Assembly (NCBI GenBank): GCA_964529175.1
Contig: CAZGVO010000005.1
Location: 218,014 to 282,013, forward strand
DNA from: JAAFJM01 sp964529175
Lineage (GTDB): Bacteria > Bacteroidota > Bacteroidia > UKL13-3
Length of the DNA: 64,000 bases
Direction of reading: 5' to 3'
The translations under genes were made by a program, and so were the position numbers. The notes below the pieces were generated by a model. The model was not told the DNA's origin. It did no database searches and was given only the letters and a program-made list of their open reading frames with translations. Below, piece by piece: positions 8,513-17,202 of this stretch (the first letter of the stretch is position 1; every line of letters starts with the position of its first letter).

Positions 8513-10390
8513 TTATTTTTTAGTAAATGAATATTGTATCGTTAATTGTAAATTTCTTAAAGGCATTGGCCTATCTGGCATTACTTGATAGCTTTTATTC
8601 CAAATATTGTTGATACCTAATTGAATATTTAAATCGTTTTGATTATTGAAATTGGTGGTTTTTGATAGTGACAAATTACCTATTTCAAAATCGTTGTTCC
8701 ACTCGCTTAAGTCACTTTTGGTAAAGCTTACACCTGTATAAGTATGGTTGTATTTGATAGTTAAATCCTGATAATTATATATCACATTTAATACATGTTT
8801 TATTCTTGGTGTAAATATCAATTGCAGCTCTGTTTTAGTATCGGTAGCTTGTAAAAAACTTCCAATATAGTTAAACTGAAGCAAGTTGTTTTTATTGATA
8901 CTAACAGCATTTTTTGCCAATACTTCTATTCCTCTGGCATTTACATTCCCAATATTGATGGGCGAAAAAATAGCCGAGTTAATTGGAATCCATTGTATAT
9001 AATTTTCGGTGGTTTTATAAAATAACGAAACGGTATAATTAAACGAAATTACTTTGATTTTTTTGATGTGATTGATAGCAAAATCTGCTCCCCAACCTTG
9101 TTCCGATTGTAGGTTTAAATTGCCTCCATTTTTCCAATATAAATCGTTAAAAGTAGGTAAGCGATAAGTAGCAGCTACATTCACTTTAAGCAATGTATTT
9201 TTAAGTAATTTTTGTTGTAAATAATAACTTGGTATAAATGGAACAAAATCTTTATTTACCAACTCTTTTCTTAAGCCAAGTTGTTGTTGTGTGTTTTTGT
9301 TTTTACTGGTATTTTTAAAATACAAAAATGCAGCTAATCTATTCTGATTTACTGGCTCGTTATAACCGTCAACATTGGCAAAAGCTAGCCAATTTATTAT
9401 TCCCAAATGGATGGAATTGTTTGTATTAAAAGAATAGTTTTTTTCAGCAGATAAATTATAAGTATAACTCTTATTATTTGAAGCACTTATATCATTACTT
9501 TTAAAATATATTTCATCGTAAAAATAGGCTAATTTTATTTCGTTATTACTTCTTAAAGTTTTGTTTTGCCAAGTAATAGCAGTCCGTAAATTTTTATCTT
9601 TTTGAACAGCATCATTGTAAGCTGCATTGATGTTTGGAGCTATTTGTTTTTCACTTTCGTTATACCAAATTAATCCTGTAAAATTGGTTTTATTATTTTG
9701 GTTAAATGCTAATACTTGCTGAAAACCATTATTGGTTAAATGGGCATTTTTTTGAGTAAAATTTTGATTTTTATACTCAAATTCAAAATTATTATCACCA
9801 AAGCTAGTAAACACCTTGGTGTTTGAAAAAAGTTTCTTGTAATTGAAGCTTATTTTAAAACCATTTTGAAAAATACCATAATCAAACGCGCTTGTAAAAA
9901 GTTCAATTTTGGGTTTTTGATGTGTAGCAATTTGGCTATTAATAAACAATAATCCAGCCATGGAGCCACTTCCCCAAACTCCACCATTACCGCCATATTG
10001 CAAGCTAATTTCATCGCTTAAAAAAACAGGAATGCTGCTAAAATCAATTTGCCCATTCATTGGGTTTTGAATATTAATTCCGTTCCAAATTACTGGTGTG
10101 TGGTATGCATTACTTCCTCTAAAACTTGCGGTAGCCAGTCCGCCCGAACCATAATTGCGAATAAAAACAGGTGTGTTTTCTTGTAACACTTCAGCCATGC
10201 TGCTTCCTTGTCTACTTTGTAACTCTATTGGAGTTATGCTTTGAATTACGGTGCTTTTATTTAGACTTTCTAGCCTTAAACTTTTAATAAATACTGTTTG
10301 TAATTTTTGGGTAGAATCATTGCTTTCTGTTTGAGCATAAGCCCAAAAGAACACGCAATTCATTACCAATGTACAGTAGTATTTTATCAT
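8513..10390 (-). CDS. btuB: TonB-dependent receptor, BtuB-like (vitamin B12 uptake)
   Basis: A 625-aa outer-membrane receptor. Residues 1-20 are a signal peptide ending AYAQ. The plug domain (about 35-155) contains the usual motifs: VLQENTPVFIRNYGSGGLATASFRG, and SISLQYGGNG-like SLQYGGNGGVWGSG. The rest is a 22-strand barrel pattern, ending with an aromatic-rich C-terminal strand (LQLTIQYSF). There is no N-terminal carboxypeptidase-like domain. It is the first gene behind a cobalamin riboswitch, which makes a cobalamin or related corrinoid the likely substrate, with TonB-ExbBD as energy source encoded elsewhere. The long leader of about 165 bases between aptamer and start codon contains a possible terminator. 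Substrate is inferred from regulation and neighbours. Confidence 0.9.
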   Translation of the reverse strand: MIKYYCTLVMNCVFFWAYAQTESNDSTQKLQTVFIKSLRLESLNKSTVIQSITPIELQSRQGSSMAEVLQENTPVFIRNYGSGGLATASFRGSNAYHTPVIWNGINIQNPMNGQIDFSSIPVFLSDEISLQYGGNGGVWGSGSMAGLLFINSQIATHQKPKIELFTSAFDYGIFQNGFKISFNYKKLFSNTKVFTSFGDNNFEFEYKNQNFTQKNAHLTNNGFQQVLAFNQNNKTNFTGLIWYNESEKQIAPNINAAYNDAVQKDKNLRTAITWQNKTLRSNNEIKLAYFYDEIYFKSNDISASNNKSYTYNLSAEKNYSFNTNNSIHLGIINWLAFANVDGYNEPVNQNRLAAFLYFKNTSKNKNTQQQLGLRKELVNKDFVPFIPSYYLQQKLLKNTLLKVNVAATYRLPTFNDLYWKNGGNLNLQSEQGWGADFAINHIKKIKVISFNYTVSLFYKTTENYIQWIPINSAIFSPINIGNVNARGIEVLAKNAVSINKNNLLQFNYIGSFLQATDTKTELQLIFTPRIKHVLNVIYNYQDLTIKYNHTYTGVSFTKSDLSEWNNDFEIGNLSLSKTTNFNNQNDLNIQLGINNIWNKSYQVMPDRPMPLRNLQLTIQYSFTKK

Positions 10391-10473
10391 TTTTTATAAA
10401 ATTAAACTGTAGCAAACGGAAATTAATACATGCAACAAAGCATACATCAATTTATCGTTGAAGTAATGATGCC

Positions 10474-10497
10474 GAAAAAAGAAACTTTTTAAAAGTT
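10474..10497 (-). terminator. Possible expression-platform terminator of the cobalamin riboswitch
   Basis: On the leftward transcript, the inverted repeat AACTTTT-T-AAAAGTT (10483-10497) is followed by a U-rich run (from the A run at 10475-10480). It lies between aptamer and btuB start, where a transcription-terminating platform would be. The stem is made almost only of A-U pairs, so it is weak; translational control remains as likely. Confidence 0.35.
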
Positions 10498-10555
10498 AAA
10501 ATAAATCGAAACCACTGCAAGCCTTTATTCCCGAAAGCTACAATATGTTTTTGCA

Positions 10556-10745
10556 ATTGGCAGGTCTTCTGACTCGTATCACTTTTGTTTGGTCTTCCCG
10601 AAAGTTTTTAGTTTTCAGTGACAAAGAGTTGAAACAAAAATTGATTTTAGATTTTTAAGCTAAAATATGATACTCACAGCAGCGGGTACTGTTCAGGTTT
10701 TTCACCTGATTCCCTTTTAATTTTTGAAATAGCCAAACAGCTACT
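10556..10745 (-). ncRNA. Cobalamin (adenosylcobalamin-type) riboswitch
   Basis: On the minus strand the conserved core reads in the expected order. First comes GGGAATCAGGTGAAAAACC, then ACAGTACCCGCTGCTGTGAG, which matches the family consensus GGGAA..GGTG.AA..CC..AC.G..CCCGC.ACTGT.A. A variable stem region follows, and then the B12-box GTCAGAAGACCTGCC close to the 3' end near 10561. It lies about 165 bases upstream of the btuB start codon and controls the whole leftward operon down to 4598. In this class, binding of cobalamin shuts off expression. The outer boundaries are approximate. Confidence 0.95.
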
Positions 10746-10764
10746 TTAAAAACCAAATGCGCAG

Positions 10765-10795
10765 CAAATATAATTTGAATGTTTAAATGAACAAG
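10765..10795 (-). promoter_or_regulatory. Candidate promoter of the cobalamin operon
   Basis: On the minus strand, TATATTTG (plus coordinates 10765-10772) matches the Bacteroidota -7 consensus TAnnTTTG. A CTTG element (10792-10795), close to the -33 TTTG, stands 19 bases upstream. Transcription would start near 10758, just before the riboswitch aptamer. Confidence 0.5.
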
Positions 10796-10829
10796 TAAAA
10801 AATAATTTTGGTGGTTATTATTAATATCG

Positions 10830-10854
10830 AAGCCATCGCTTTAAGCGATGGCTT
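10830..10854. repeat. Short inverted repeat (12-bp arms) upstream of mutL
   Basis: AAGCCATCGCTT and AAGCGATGGCTT are exact reverse complements separated by a single T. There is no T run after it, so it does not look like a terminator. It sits between the cobalamin promoter and mutL. It may be a dispersed REP-like element; the rest of the 10391-10937 gap is taken up by the riboswitch, its promoter and AT-rich sequence. Confidence 0.75.
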
Positions 10855-10937
10855 TGGTTAAGGATAAGTACTTTTAAACATTCCTTAACTAAATTTCATA
10901 ATCTGCTAAAATTTACGGTTTTTTGTAGTTCCAAATT

Positions 10938-12788
10938 ATGTCAGATATCATTAAGCTTTTACCCGAACATGTGGCTAATCAAATAGCGGCAGGCGAGGTA
11001 ATTCAAAGGCCAGCAAGTATAGTTAAAGAGTTGTTAGATAACAGCATAGATGCTGGCGCTACACATATAAAACTTATTTTAAAAGATGCTGGAAAAGCTT
11101 TAGTTCAGGTTATTGATAATGGAAAAGGAATGAGCGAAACCGATGCACGAATGTGTTGGGAACGCCATGCTACCTCAAAAATTAAAACCATTGAAGATGT
11201 TTTTAAAATAAAAACCATGGGTTTTAGGGGTGAGGCTTTGGCTTCAGTCGCCTCGGTAGCGCAAGTTGAACTTAAAACCAAACGAAACGAAGATACCATA
11301 GGTACTTATATTTTAATTGAAGGTAGCAATATTATAAAGCACGAAGCCATTTCATGGCAAACGGGAACCAGTATTTCGGTAAAAAACTTATTCTTTAATA
11401 TTCCAGCTCGCAGAAATTTTTTGAAGTCAAATCCTGTGGAGTTGCGCCATATCATTGATGAATTTACTCGAGCAGCTTTGGCTAATCCGCATATTGGTTT
11501 TGAGTTATGGCATAACGATGATCAAATGCATAACCTAAAACCAGCCGATTTGGCTTTTAGAATAAGCGATTTGTTTGACGATAAAAAACCTGATGATTTA
11601 TTACTTTTTGAGGAACAAACTACTATTATCAATGCAAGTGGTTTTATAGGTAAACCTCAAATTGCAAAAAAAACCAGGGGCGATCAATACATTTTTGTAA
11701 ATAACCGATTTATAAAAGATGCTTATTTGAATCACGCTATTGTGAGTGGATTTGAAAATATCATTGCCAAAGATCAATATCCATTTTATTGCATCAATAT
11801 AGAAATTGACCCAAGTAAGGTGGATGTGAATATTCACCCAACCAAAACAGAAGTAAAGTTTGAGGATGAACGCAATATTTACCAAATATTACGTGCGGTT
11901 ACGCGCAAAGTGTTAGGCGAAAATTTTGAAACGCCTACTTTAGATAAAAGCTACGAAGACAATCAGTTTTTAAACCGTGACTTATATAATAACCAAGCTA
12001 CTCATTTTAACAATATTCAAAGTAGCGAAACGCAACTAGTGGGGAAAGTGAGTGGGGGCAAAAACGATTGGTTAAAAAATGAATATGCTAGTTCGCGCAA
12101 TTTTAAAAAGCAACAAACTACCAATTGGGAAGATTTATTCAAAATAGCTGCACCTGATGTTCCATCTGAAATTCCAAAATCGGAGAACAATTCAGTTCAG
12201 CAAACTTTAATTGAAAATAATAAGCAAACCAGTCAGCAGTTTTTACAAATACAGCAAACTTATATTGCTACCCAAATTAAAAGTGGGTTGTTACTTATCA
12301 GTCAGCAGGCGGCACACGAACGTATTTTGTTCGAAAAATATTTGGCAGCTATCAAACAACAACCAATTGCTAGTCAACAAAAATTATTTCCCAAGGCCAT
12401 TACTCTAAATGCAATTGATGAAAGTATTTTATTGGAAATTTTGCCTGAAATAAAAACTTTAGGATTTGATGTAAATGAATTTGGTAAAGGCACTTTTGTA
12501 GTGAATGGTGTACCGGCCGAAATGCAATACACCAATGAGCAAGAGCTAATTTTAGATTTGATAAGTAATTATAAAAACAACAAAAACCTGGCTGATAGCA
12601 AACATGAGTTAATTGCCAAAATTTTAGCCAAAAAGGCAGCAATTAAGGCTGGCACTGTGCTTGCAACCGATGAAATGAACCGAATGGTAGATGAACTTTT
12701 TGCTTGCAGCGAACCTAAATATTCGCCCGATGGAAAAGCTTGTTTATTAACCTTAAGCATGGCCGATTTGGCCAATATGTTTAAATAA
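10938..12788 (+). CDS. mutL: DNA mismatch repair protein MutL
   Basis: A 616-aa GHKL ATPase that couples mismatch recognition by MutS to strand incision. The N-terminal ATPase motifs are intact: KELLDNSIDAGA, DNGKGM, TMGFRGEALASV and NIPARRNFLKS. PTKTEVKFEDE marks the end of the transducer domain. The C-terminal dimerisation domain begins around 430. Here the endonuclease motif DQHAxxExxxxE is altered: it reads SQQAAHERILFE, with Ser455 in place of the metal-binding Asp and Gln457 for His. In species with endonucleolytic MutL that Asp is needed for nicking, so this activity may be lost or placed on another residue. The gene heads a rightward group with two rhomboid genes. Confidence 0.95.
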   Translation: MSDIIKLLPEHVANQIAAGEVIQRPASIVKELLDNSIDAGATHIKLILKDAGKALVQVIDNGKGMSETDARMCWERHATSKIKTIEDVFKIKTMGFRGEALASVASVAQVELKTKRNEDTIGTYILIEGSNIIKHEAISWQTGTSISVKNLFFNIPARRNFLKSNPVELRHIIDEFTRAALANPHIGFELWHNDDQMHNLKPADLAFRISDLFDDKKPDDLLLFEEQTTIINASGFIGKPQIAKKTRGDQYIFVNNRFIKDAYLNHAIVSGFENIIAKDQYPFYCINIEIDPSKVDVNIHPTKTEVKFEDERNIYQILRAVTRKVLGENFETPTLDKSYEDNQFLNRDLYNNQATHFNNIQSSETQLVGKVSGGKNDWLKNEYASSRNFKKQQTTNWEDLFKIAAPDVPSEIPKSENNSVQQTLIENNKQTSQQFLQIQQTYIATQIKSGLLLISQQAAHERILFEKYLAAIKQQPIASQQKLFPKAITLNAIDESILLEILPEIKTLGFDVNEFGKGTFVVNGVPAEMQYTNEQELILDLISNYKNNKNLADSKHELIAKILAKKAAIKAGTVLATDEMNRMVDELFACSEPKYSPDGKACLLTLSMADLANMFK

Positions 12789-12799
12789 AACTTATAAAT

Positions 12800-13555
12800 A
12801 TGTATCAACAATATCGTCCGCCAAGTGCAAGTTTATTGCCTCCTGCAGTAAAAAATTTATTAATAATAAATGGTTTGTTTTTCTTGGCTACCTTTGTTTT
12901 GAAAGATAGAGGTATTGTAAATTTAACTCAAACCTTTGGATTGTATTTCCCATTAAGTGAGTATTTTAGACCATATCAGTTTGTTACTTATATGTTTATG
13001 CATGCCGATTTAAACCATATTTTCTTCAATATGTTAAGTTTATGGATGTTTGGTTCTACTATTGAAAATCTTTGGGGTTGGAAACGATTCAGTATTTTTT
13101 ATGGGGTAACTGCTTTTGGAGGTGCTTTACTTTATTTAGCAGTTAAGTATTATCAAATTCATCAACTTCAGTTGCAATTGCCACCCGAACTGTTTTCCGC
13201 AATTATGCATGGAGCAAATCCGATTAGAGAAGCAGAAGGGACCATCTATATTTACAAATCAATCGAACTTTATTCATTAATAAACATTCCTGTAATAGGG
13301 GCAAGTGGTGCCGTATATGGTGTTTTGTTAGCTTTTGGAATGATGTTTCCAAATACTGAAATTATAATGTTATTTTTACCCATACCAATCAAAGCTAAAT
13401 ATTTGGTTTTTATAATGGGTATTCTTGAATTATTCTTAGGATTTAATAAAATTCCAGGTGATAATGTGGCTCATTTTGCGCATTTGGGCGGTATGTTGTT
13501 TGGTTATATTTTGATCAAATATTGGAATAAAACCAATCGTAAAACATTATATTAA
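12800..13555 (+). CDS. Rhomboid-family intramembrane serine protease (first of two)
   Basis: A 251-aa polytopic membrane protein. The second helix carries HADLNHIFFNM (His68, His73, Asn77), the nucleophile motif GASGAVYG contains Ser169, and the last core helix has AHLGG with the catalytic His228; an extra His225 stands just before. These are all features of an active rhomboid, which cleaves membrane-anchored substrates within or near the bilayer. The gene starts 12 bases after mutL, so it is probably cotranscribed with it. A relatively long insert of about 40 residues (119-160) separates helices before the GASG motif. Substrates are unknown. Confidence 0.93.
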   Translation: MYQQYRPPSASLLPPAVKNLLIINGLFFLATFVLKDRGIVNLTQTFGLYFPLSEYFRPYQFVTYMFMHADLNHIFFNMLSLWMFGSTIENLWGWKRFSIFYGVTAFGGALLYLAVKYYQIHQLQLQLPPELFSAIMHGANPIREAEGTIYIYKSIELYSLINIPVIGASGAVYGVLLAFGMMFPNTEIIMLFLPIPIKAKYLVFIMGILELFLGFNKIPGDNVAHFAHLGGMLFGYILIKYWNKTNRKTLY

Positions 13556-13583
13556 TATATTCGTTTTTTTATTAAAGTAATCT

Positions 13584-14471
13584 ATGTCTTTTTTCGATGA
13601 TATAAAATATAAGCTAGCACAAAATAATGCAGTAGTAAAACTCATTGCATTAAATGTGGCTGTATATTTGGTTTTTGCCATTGCTCACTTATTATTTTGG
13701 TTGTTTCAAGCCACAGATATTTTGGATTCGGTTCAAAAGCTATTTGTGTTATATGCCTCACCAGCTAATTTTATTACCCATCCGTGGGGTTTGGTAACCT
13801 ATATGTTTTTGCATTCTGGCTTTTTTCATATCCTGTTTAATATGTTATGGATGTATTGGTTAGGAATGTTATTACATGAATATTTAGGAAATTCACGCGT
13901 TTATCAAGTGTATTTTTTAGGAGGAATAGGAGGAGGTTTATTATACCTACTTTTTTATAATGTTTTTCCAGTATTTAAAGATGCTTTACCCGATTCATAC
14001 GCTTTAGGAGCTTCGGCTGGTGTTTTAGCCATGGTTACAGCTGCTGCTACGTTATTGCCTCATTACACTGTTATGTTATTTGGTGTATTTGCAGTTCAGT
14101 TAAGATATATAGCTATTTTTAGTGTTTTAATTGATTTGCTGAATATTCCAAGCGATAATGCAGGTGGAAGAATTGCACATTTAGGAGGTGCTTTGACAGG
14201 CTATTTATTTATTAAATATTTATATACTAATAATACATTTACCAATGCCATTCATTCGGTAAGTTCGTTTTTTGGTAATTTATTTAAACCCAAGCCTAAA
14301 CTTACTATTCATTACAAAGCAGAGAGTAAACCTAAAGCTAGTGCACCAAAATCTCATAAGCCAAACCAAGCCGATGTGGATGCTATTTTAGATAAAATTA
14401 GCCGAAGTGGTTATAGTAGTTTAACACAATCAGAAAAAGATATTCTTGCCAAGGCTAGTCAAGATGACTAG
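13584..14471 (+). CDS. Rhomboid-family protease with C-terminal DUF6576-like tail (second of two)
   Basis: A 295-aa rhomboid following the first by 29 bases. Catalytic elements are present: HSGFFHILFNMLWMYWLG with Asn86 for the oxyanion site, GASAG with Ser144, and RIAHLGG with His199. After the membrane domain (to about 215) comes a charged linker and a C-terminal helical tail with ADVDAILDKISRSGYSSLT and EKDILAKAS, the short module that ends many Bacteroidota rhomboids (DUF6576-like). The two tandem rhomboids are only distantly similar, so they probably have different substrates. A strong terminator follows immediately. Confidence 0.92.
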   Translation: MSFFDDIKYKLAQNNAVVKLIALNVAVYLVFAIAHLLFWLFQATDILDSVQKLFVLYASPANFITHPWGLVTYMFLHSGFFHILFNMLWMYWLGMLLHEYLGNSRVYQVYFLGGIGGGLLYLLFYNVFPVFKDALPDSYALGASAGVLAMVTAAATLLPHYTVMLFGVFAVQLRYIAIFSVLIDLLNIPSDNAGGRIAHLGGALTGYLFIKYLYTNNTFTNAIHSVSSFFGNLFKPKPKLTIHYKAESKPKASAPKSHKPNQADVDAILDKISRSGYSSLTQSEKDILAKASQDD

Positions 14472-14488
14472 GATGAATTAAGGTAAAC

Positions 14489-14525
14489 AAAAAAGGCATT
14501 TCTAAAACTAGAAATGCCTTTTTTG
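14489..14525. terminator. Bidirectional terminator between rhomboid gene and asd
   Basis: The stem AAAAGGCATTTCT (14491-14503) pairs with AGAAATGCCTTTT, with a short loop, and has A and T runs on its outer sides. It lies between converging genes ending at 14471 and 14542 and should serve both. Confidence 0.92.
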
Positions 14526-14541
14526 TTTAAAGTATTTGAGT

Positions 14542-15534
14542 TTATTTAATTAACCCTTTTGCTACTAAATGCTCAGCAATTTGAACAGTATTAGTTGCAG
14601 CTCCTTTGCGTAAATTATCAGCTACAATCCATAAGTTTAATGTATTAGGCTGGCTTTCGTCTCTTCTAATTCTTCCAACAAAAACTTCGTCTTTTCCATC
14701 AGCAAATAACGGCATTGGGTACTCAAACTCAGCTATATTATTTTGTAAAACAACTCCCGAAGTTTTGGTTAAAATATCGTGCACTTCTTGTAAATCGAAA
14801 TCGTTTTCAAATTCAATATTTACACTTTCGCTATGCCCACCAGTAGTTGGTATTCTTACACATGTAGCGGTAACTTTAATCGAATCATCGCCCATAATTT
14901 TTTTAGTTTCTTTCACCATTTTCATTTCTTCTTTGGTGTATCCATTTTCTAAAAAAACATCAATTTGTGGAATGGCATTTTTATCAATTTGATATTTATA
15001 AGCCATTTCGCCAACTATGCCATTGCGTTCATTTTCCATTTGTTGCACCGCTTTTACACCAGTACCAGTAACCGATTGGTAAGTAGAAACCACCACACGT
15101 TTAATTTTATATTTGGCATGTAATGGATTTAAAACCAATACCATTTGGATGGTTGAACAATTTGGATTGGCTATAATTTTATCGTTGCTAGTTAATACAT
15201 GCGCATTTACTTCTGGAACCACTAATTTTTTGGTTTCATCCATGCGCCAAGCCGATGAGTTATCAATAACATAACAACCAACTTCGGCAAATTTTGGAGC
15301 CCACTCTAGCGAAACACTTCCTCCAGCCGAAAATAAAGCTACATCTGGCCTGGCATCTACCGCTTGTTGCATAGTATGTAAAGTGTATTCCTTATTCTTA
15401 AAAAGTATCTTTTTACCAGCAGATTTATCGGAAGCAACTGGAATAAATTCAGATACCGGGAAATTTTTCTCGGTTAACACTTTTAACATAACAGAACCCA
15501 CTAAACCTGTGGCACCTACTACTGCAACTTTCAT
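14542..15534 (-). CDS. asd: Aspartate-semialdehyde dehydrogenase
   Basis: A 330-aa cytosolic enzyme converting aspartyl phosphate to aspartate semialdehyde, the branch point to lysine, diaminopimelate, methionine and threonine. The Rossmann NADP site is GATGLVGSVML (7-17), and the catalytic cysteine is Cys126 in NPNCSTIQ. GTGVKAVQQ and the C-terminal GRIRRDES and AADNLRKGAA-like (VADNLRKGAATNTVQ) complete the family pattern. Length is normal for the family. It is monocistronic between two intergenic signals: a TACCTTTG promoter box upstream and the shared terminator downstream. Confidence 0.97.
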   Translation of the reverse strand: MKVAVVGATGLVGSVMLKVLTEKNFPVSEFIPVASDKSAGKKILFKNKEYTLHTMQQAVDARPDVALFSAGGSVSLEWAPKFAEVGCYVIDNSSAWRMDETKKLVVPEVNAHVLTSNDKIIANPNCSTIQMVLVLNPLHAKYKIKRVVVSTYQSVTGTGVKAVQQMENERNGIVGEMAYKYQIDKNAIPQIDVFLENGYTKEEMKMVKETKKIMGDDSIKVTATCVRIPTTGGHSESVNIEFENDFDLQEVHDILTKTSGVVLQNNIAEFEYPMPLFADGKDEVFVGRIRRDESQPNTLNLWIVADNLRKGAATNTVQIAEHLVAKGLIK

Positions 15535-15564
15535 ATTTTTTCTTTAATAAATTAATGTGAGGCT

Positions 15565-15572
15565 CAAAGGTA
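15565..15572 (-). promoter_or_regulatory. Candidate -7 box of the asd promoter
   Basis: TACCTTTG on the minus strand fits TAnnTTTG exactly and lies 31 bases upstream of the asd start codon. No convincing -33 TTTG is visible at the usual spacing. Confidence 0.4.
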
Positions 15573-15603
15573 AATATTTTAGGCTGAAAAGCATTTAGCC
15601 AAA

Positions 15604-16434
15604 CTATTTTTTATAAATAGTTACCTTGTTATCTTGAAAAGTATAAATAAGGTCTTTCGCTAAGAATGACCATTTTATTTTATTTAAAAATTGAAATACA
15701 GGACGGTTAATGCCAATTTTTAGTTCAATAGCATTTGTTTGATTATCTGTGGTTTGTAAAATATAGTTACTGTTAAGTTGAAACGATGCTGTTTTACTGA
15801 ATTTATAGGTTTTAACATAAGACGCAAAAACATCGAATAACAAAGCAATACTGTCATTGGCTATCAATACCTGTTTGGTATTTTCTAAAATAACAGTTGG
15901 AATAAAATCGGTTTTAATAATTTGCATAATGTTTCCGCTGCTTTGCGAAACGGTTCCATCTTTGCTCATTTTTTTTAGCTGCAAATCGCCTAAATCAAAA
16001 ACCCAAATTCCATTATCGTAACTGCGCGCAATGGCTGATGCTTGGGTAATATTTTGTTTGGTTAAATCTAATTCGCCTCGGTAAGCAAGGTTATTATCTA
16101 AAAATAATACGCGATTTATTTCTTTGTAAAACACATAAATTTCCATTGGGTTACTCGCATCAATGCTGCTAATATTTCCATTGTAGTTGTAGTTTAAAGT
16201 AGCTAAAACTTTGCCCGAAGTATTGTATTTATACAATTGATTGCTGGGAGATACTACATACAAATTACCTAATTCGTCTGCTTGAATAAACTTGGCATTT
16301 ACTACAAACTCATTTAATAAATTAGTGCTATCTAATATGGTTTGTGCATTTATATTGCTTGTAAACATTAAGGTAAAAACAACCATTGTTTTTACCGATA
16401 ATGAAACAAAATTATACAATGCCTTAGTTTTCAT
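15604..16434 (-). CDS. Exported protein with beta-propeller-like repeats, unknown function
   Basis: A 276-aa protein with an N-terminal signal sequence (about 1-31, ending SNINAQ). The mature part has repeated strands of the type DELGNLYVVSPSNQLYKYNTSGKVLATL and DNGIWVFDLGDLQLKKMS, which suggest an NHL- or YncE-like propeller of about five to six blades. I do not recognise a specific family. It overlaps the 3' end of lpxH by 11 bases, so it is cotranscribed and probably translationally coupled to it. There is no lipobox and no T9SS domain, so it is probably periplasmic. Confidence 0.75.
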   Translation of the reverse strand: MKTKALYNFVSLSVKTMVVFTLMFTSNINAQTILDSTNLLNEFVVNAKFIQADELGNLYVVSPSNQLYKYNTSGKVLATLNYNYNGNISSIDASNPMEIYVFYKEINRVLFLDNNLAYRGELDLTKQNITQASAIARSYDNGIWVFDLGDLQLKKMSKDGTVSQSSGNIMQIIKTDFIPTVILENTKQVLIANDSIALLFDVFASYVKTYKFSKTASFQLNSNYILQTTDNQTNAIELKIGINRPVFQFLNKIKWSFLAKDLIYTFQDNKVTIYKK

Positions 16435-17200
16435 TATTGTAAATATAATTGGCCGAACTATCAGTAAAACTTTTTATACTTACCTCATTTTCATCTAATT
16501 CTAAATAGGTATTGTAATCAATCCAATCACCTAAATTGATATAATTTGATTGATTATTTAATTTATAAATCATGGGTAAATGCCTATGACCAAAAATAAA
16601 ATAGTCAATATGTTCGTGTTGCAAAAAATTACGCGCGTGTTGAATTAAAAACTCATTTTTGCCATAAAATGCATGGTTGTCGCTGTAAGTTTCTTCTTTA
16701 CTTTTTCTACTAAAATAATTAGCTAAACCAATGCCAATATTGGGGTGGAAAAATGCAAATAACCTTTGAAAAAAGTAATTTCTATAAACTGAAAGTATAA
16801 ACTTAAACTTATGTTGTTTAGGCCCTAAACCATCACCATGGCCAATGTATAATTTTTTACCTGCAATGGTTTTTATAATGGGTTTGGCATACACTTTACA
16901 GCCAATTTCTTTTTCTAAATATCCAAATTGCCATAAATCGTGGTTGCCATGAAAAACATGAACAGGAATTCCATCTTCAACAAACTCTGCCAATTTTGCT
17001 AAGAGCCTCACAAATCCTTTGGGAACAACAGTTTTGTACTCAAACCAAAAATCAAAAATATCGCCAACTATGTACAGTTCATTACAGTTTGGTTTTATAC
17101 TGTTTAAAAAAGAAACAATACGTTTTTCGCGTACTGCGCTTTCTTCAAAGCTAGGAATGCCTAAATGAAAATCGGAAACAAAGTAAGTTTTTTTCTGCAC
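16424..17200 (-). CDS. lpxH: UDP-2,3-diacylglucosamine diphosphatase LpxH-type
   Basis: A 258-aa calcineurin-like phosphoesterase acting in lipid A synthesis, where it hydrolyses UDP-2,3-diacylglucosamine to lipid X at the inner membrane face. The five metal-binding blocks are visible: SDFHLG (9-14), GDIFDFWFE, GNHD, GHGDGLGP and GHRHLP. Length fits LpxH. It begins 2 bases after the LUD-domain gene and overlaps the next gene, so it is in the middle of a three-gene operon. A second, more divergent LpxH-like phosphoesterase is encoded at 27567-28412; this one matches the Bacteroidota LpxH better. Confidence 0.9.
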   Translation of the reverse strand: MQKKTYFVSDFHLGIPSFEESAVREKRIVSFLNSIKPNCNELYIVGDIFDFWFEYKTVVPKGFVRLLAKLAEFVEDGIPVHVFHGNHDLWQFGYLEKEIGCKVYAKPIIKTIAGKKLYIGHGDGLGPKQHKFKFILSVYRNYFFQRLFAFFHPNIGIGLANYFSRKSKEETYSDNHAFYGKNEFLIQHARNFLQHEHIDYFIFGHRHLPMIYKLNNQSNYINLGDWIDYNTYLELDENEVSIKSFTDSSANYIYNNEN

Positions 17201-17202
17201 TA

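Noticed and set aside
10830..10854. Inverted repeat upstream of mutL as a terminator
   Set aside because: There is no T run and the neighbouring genes diverge here, so no transcript needs to stop.
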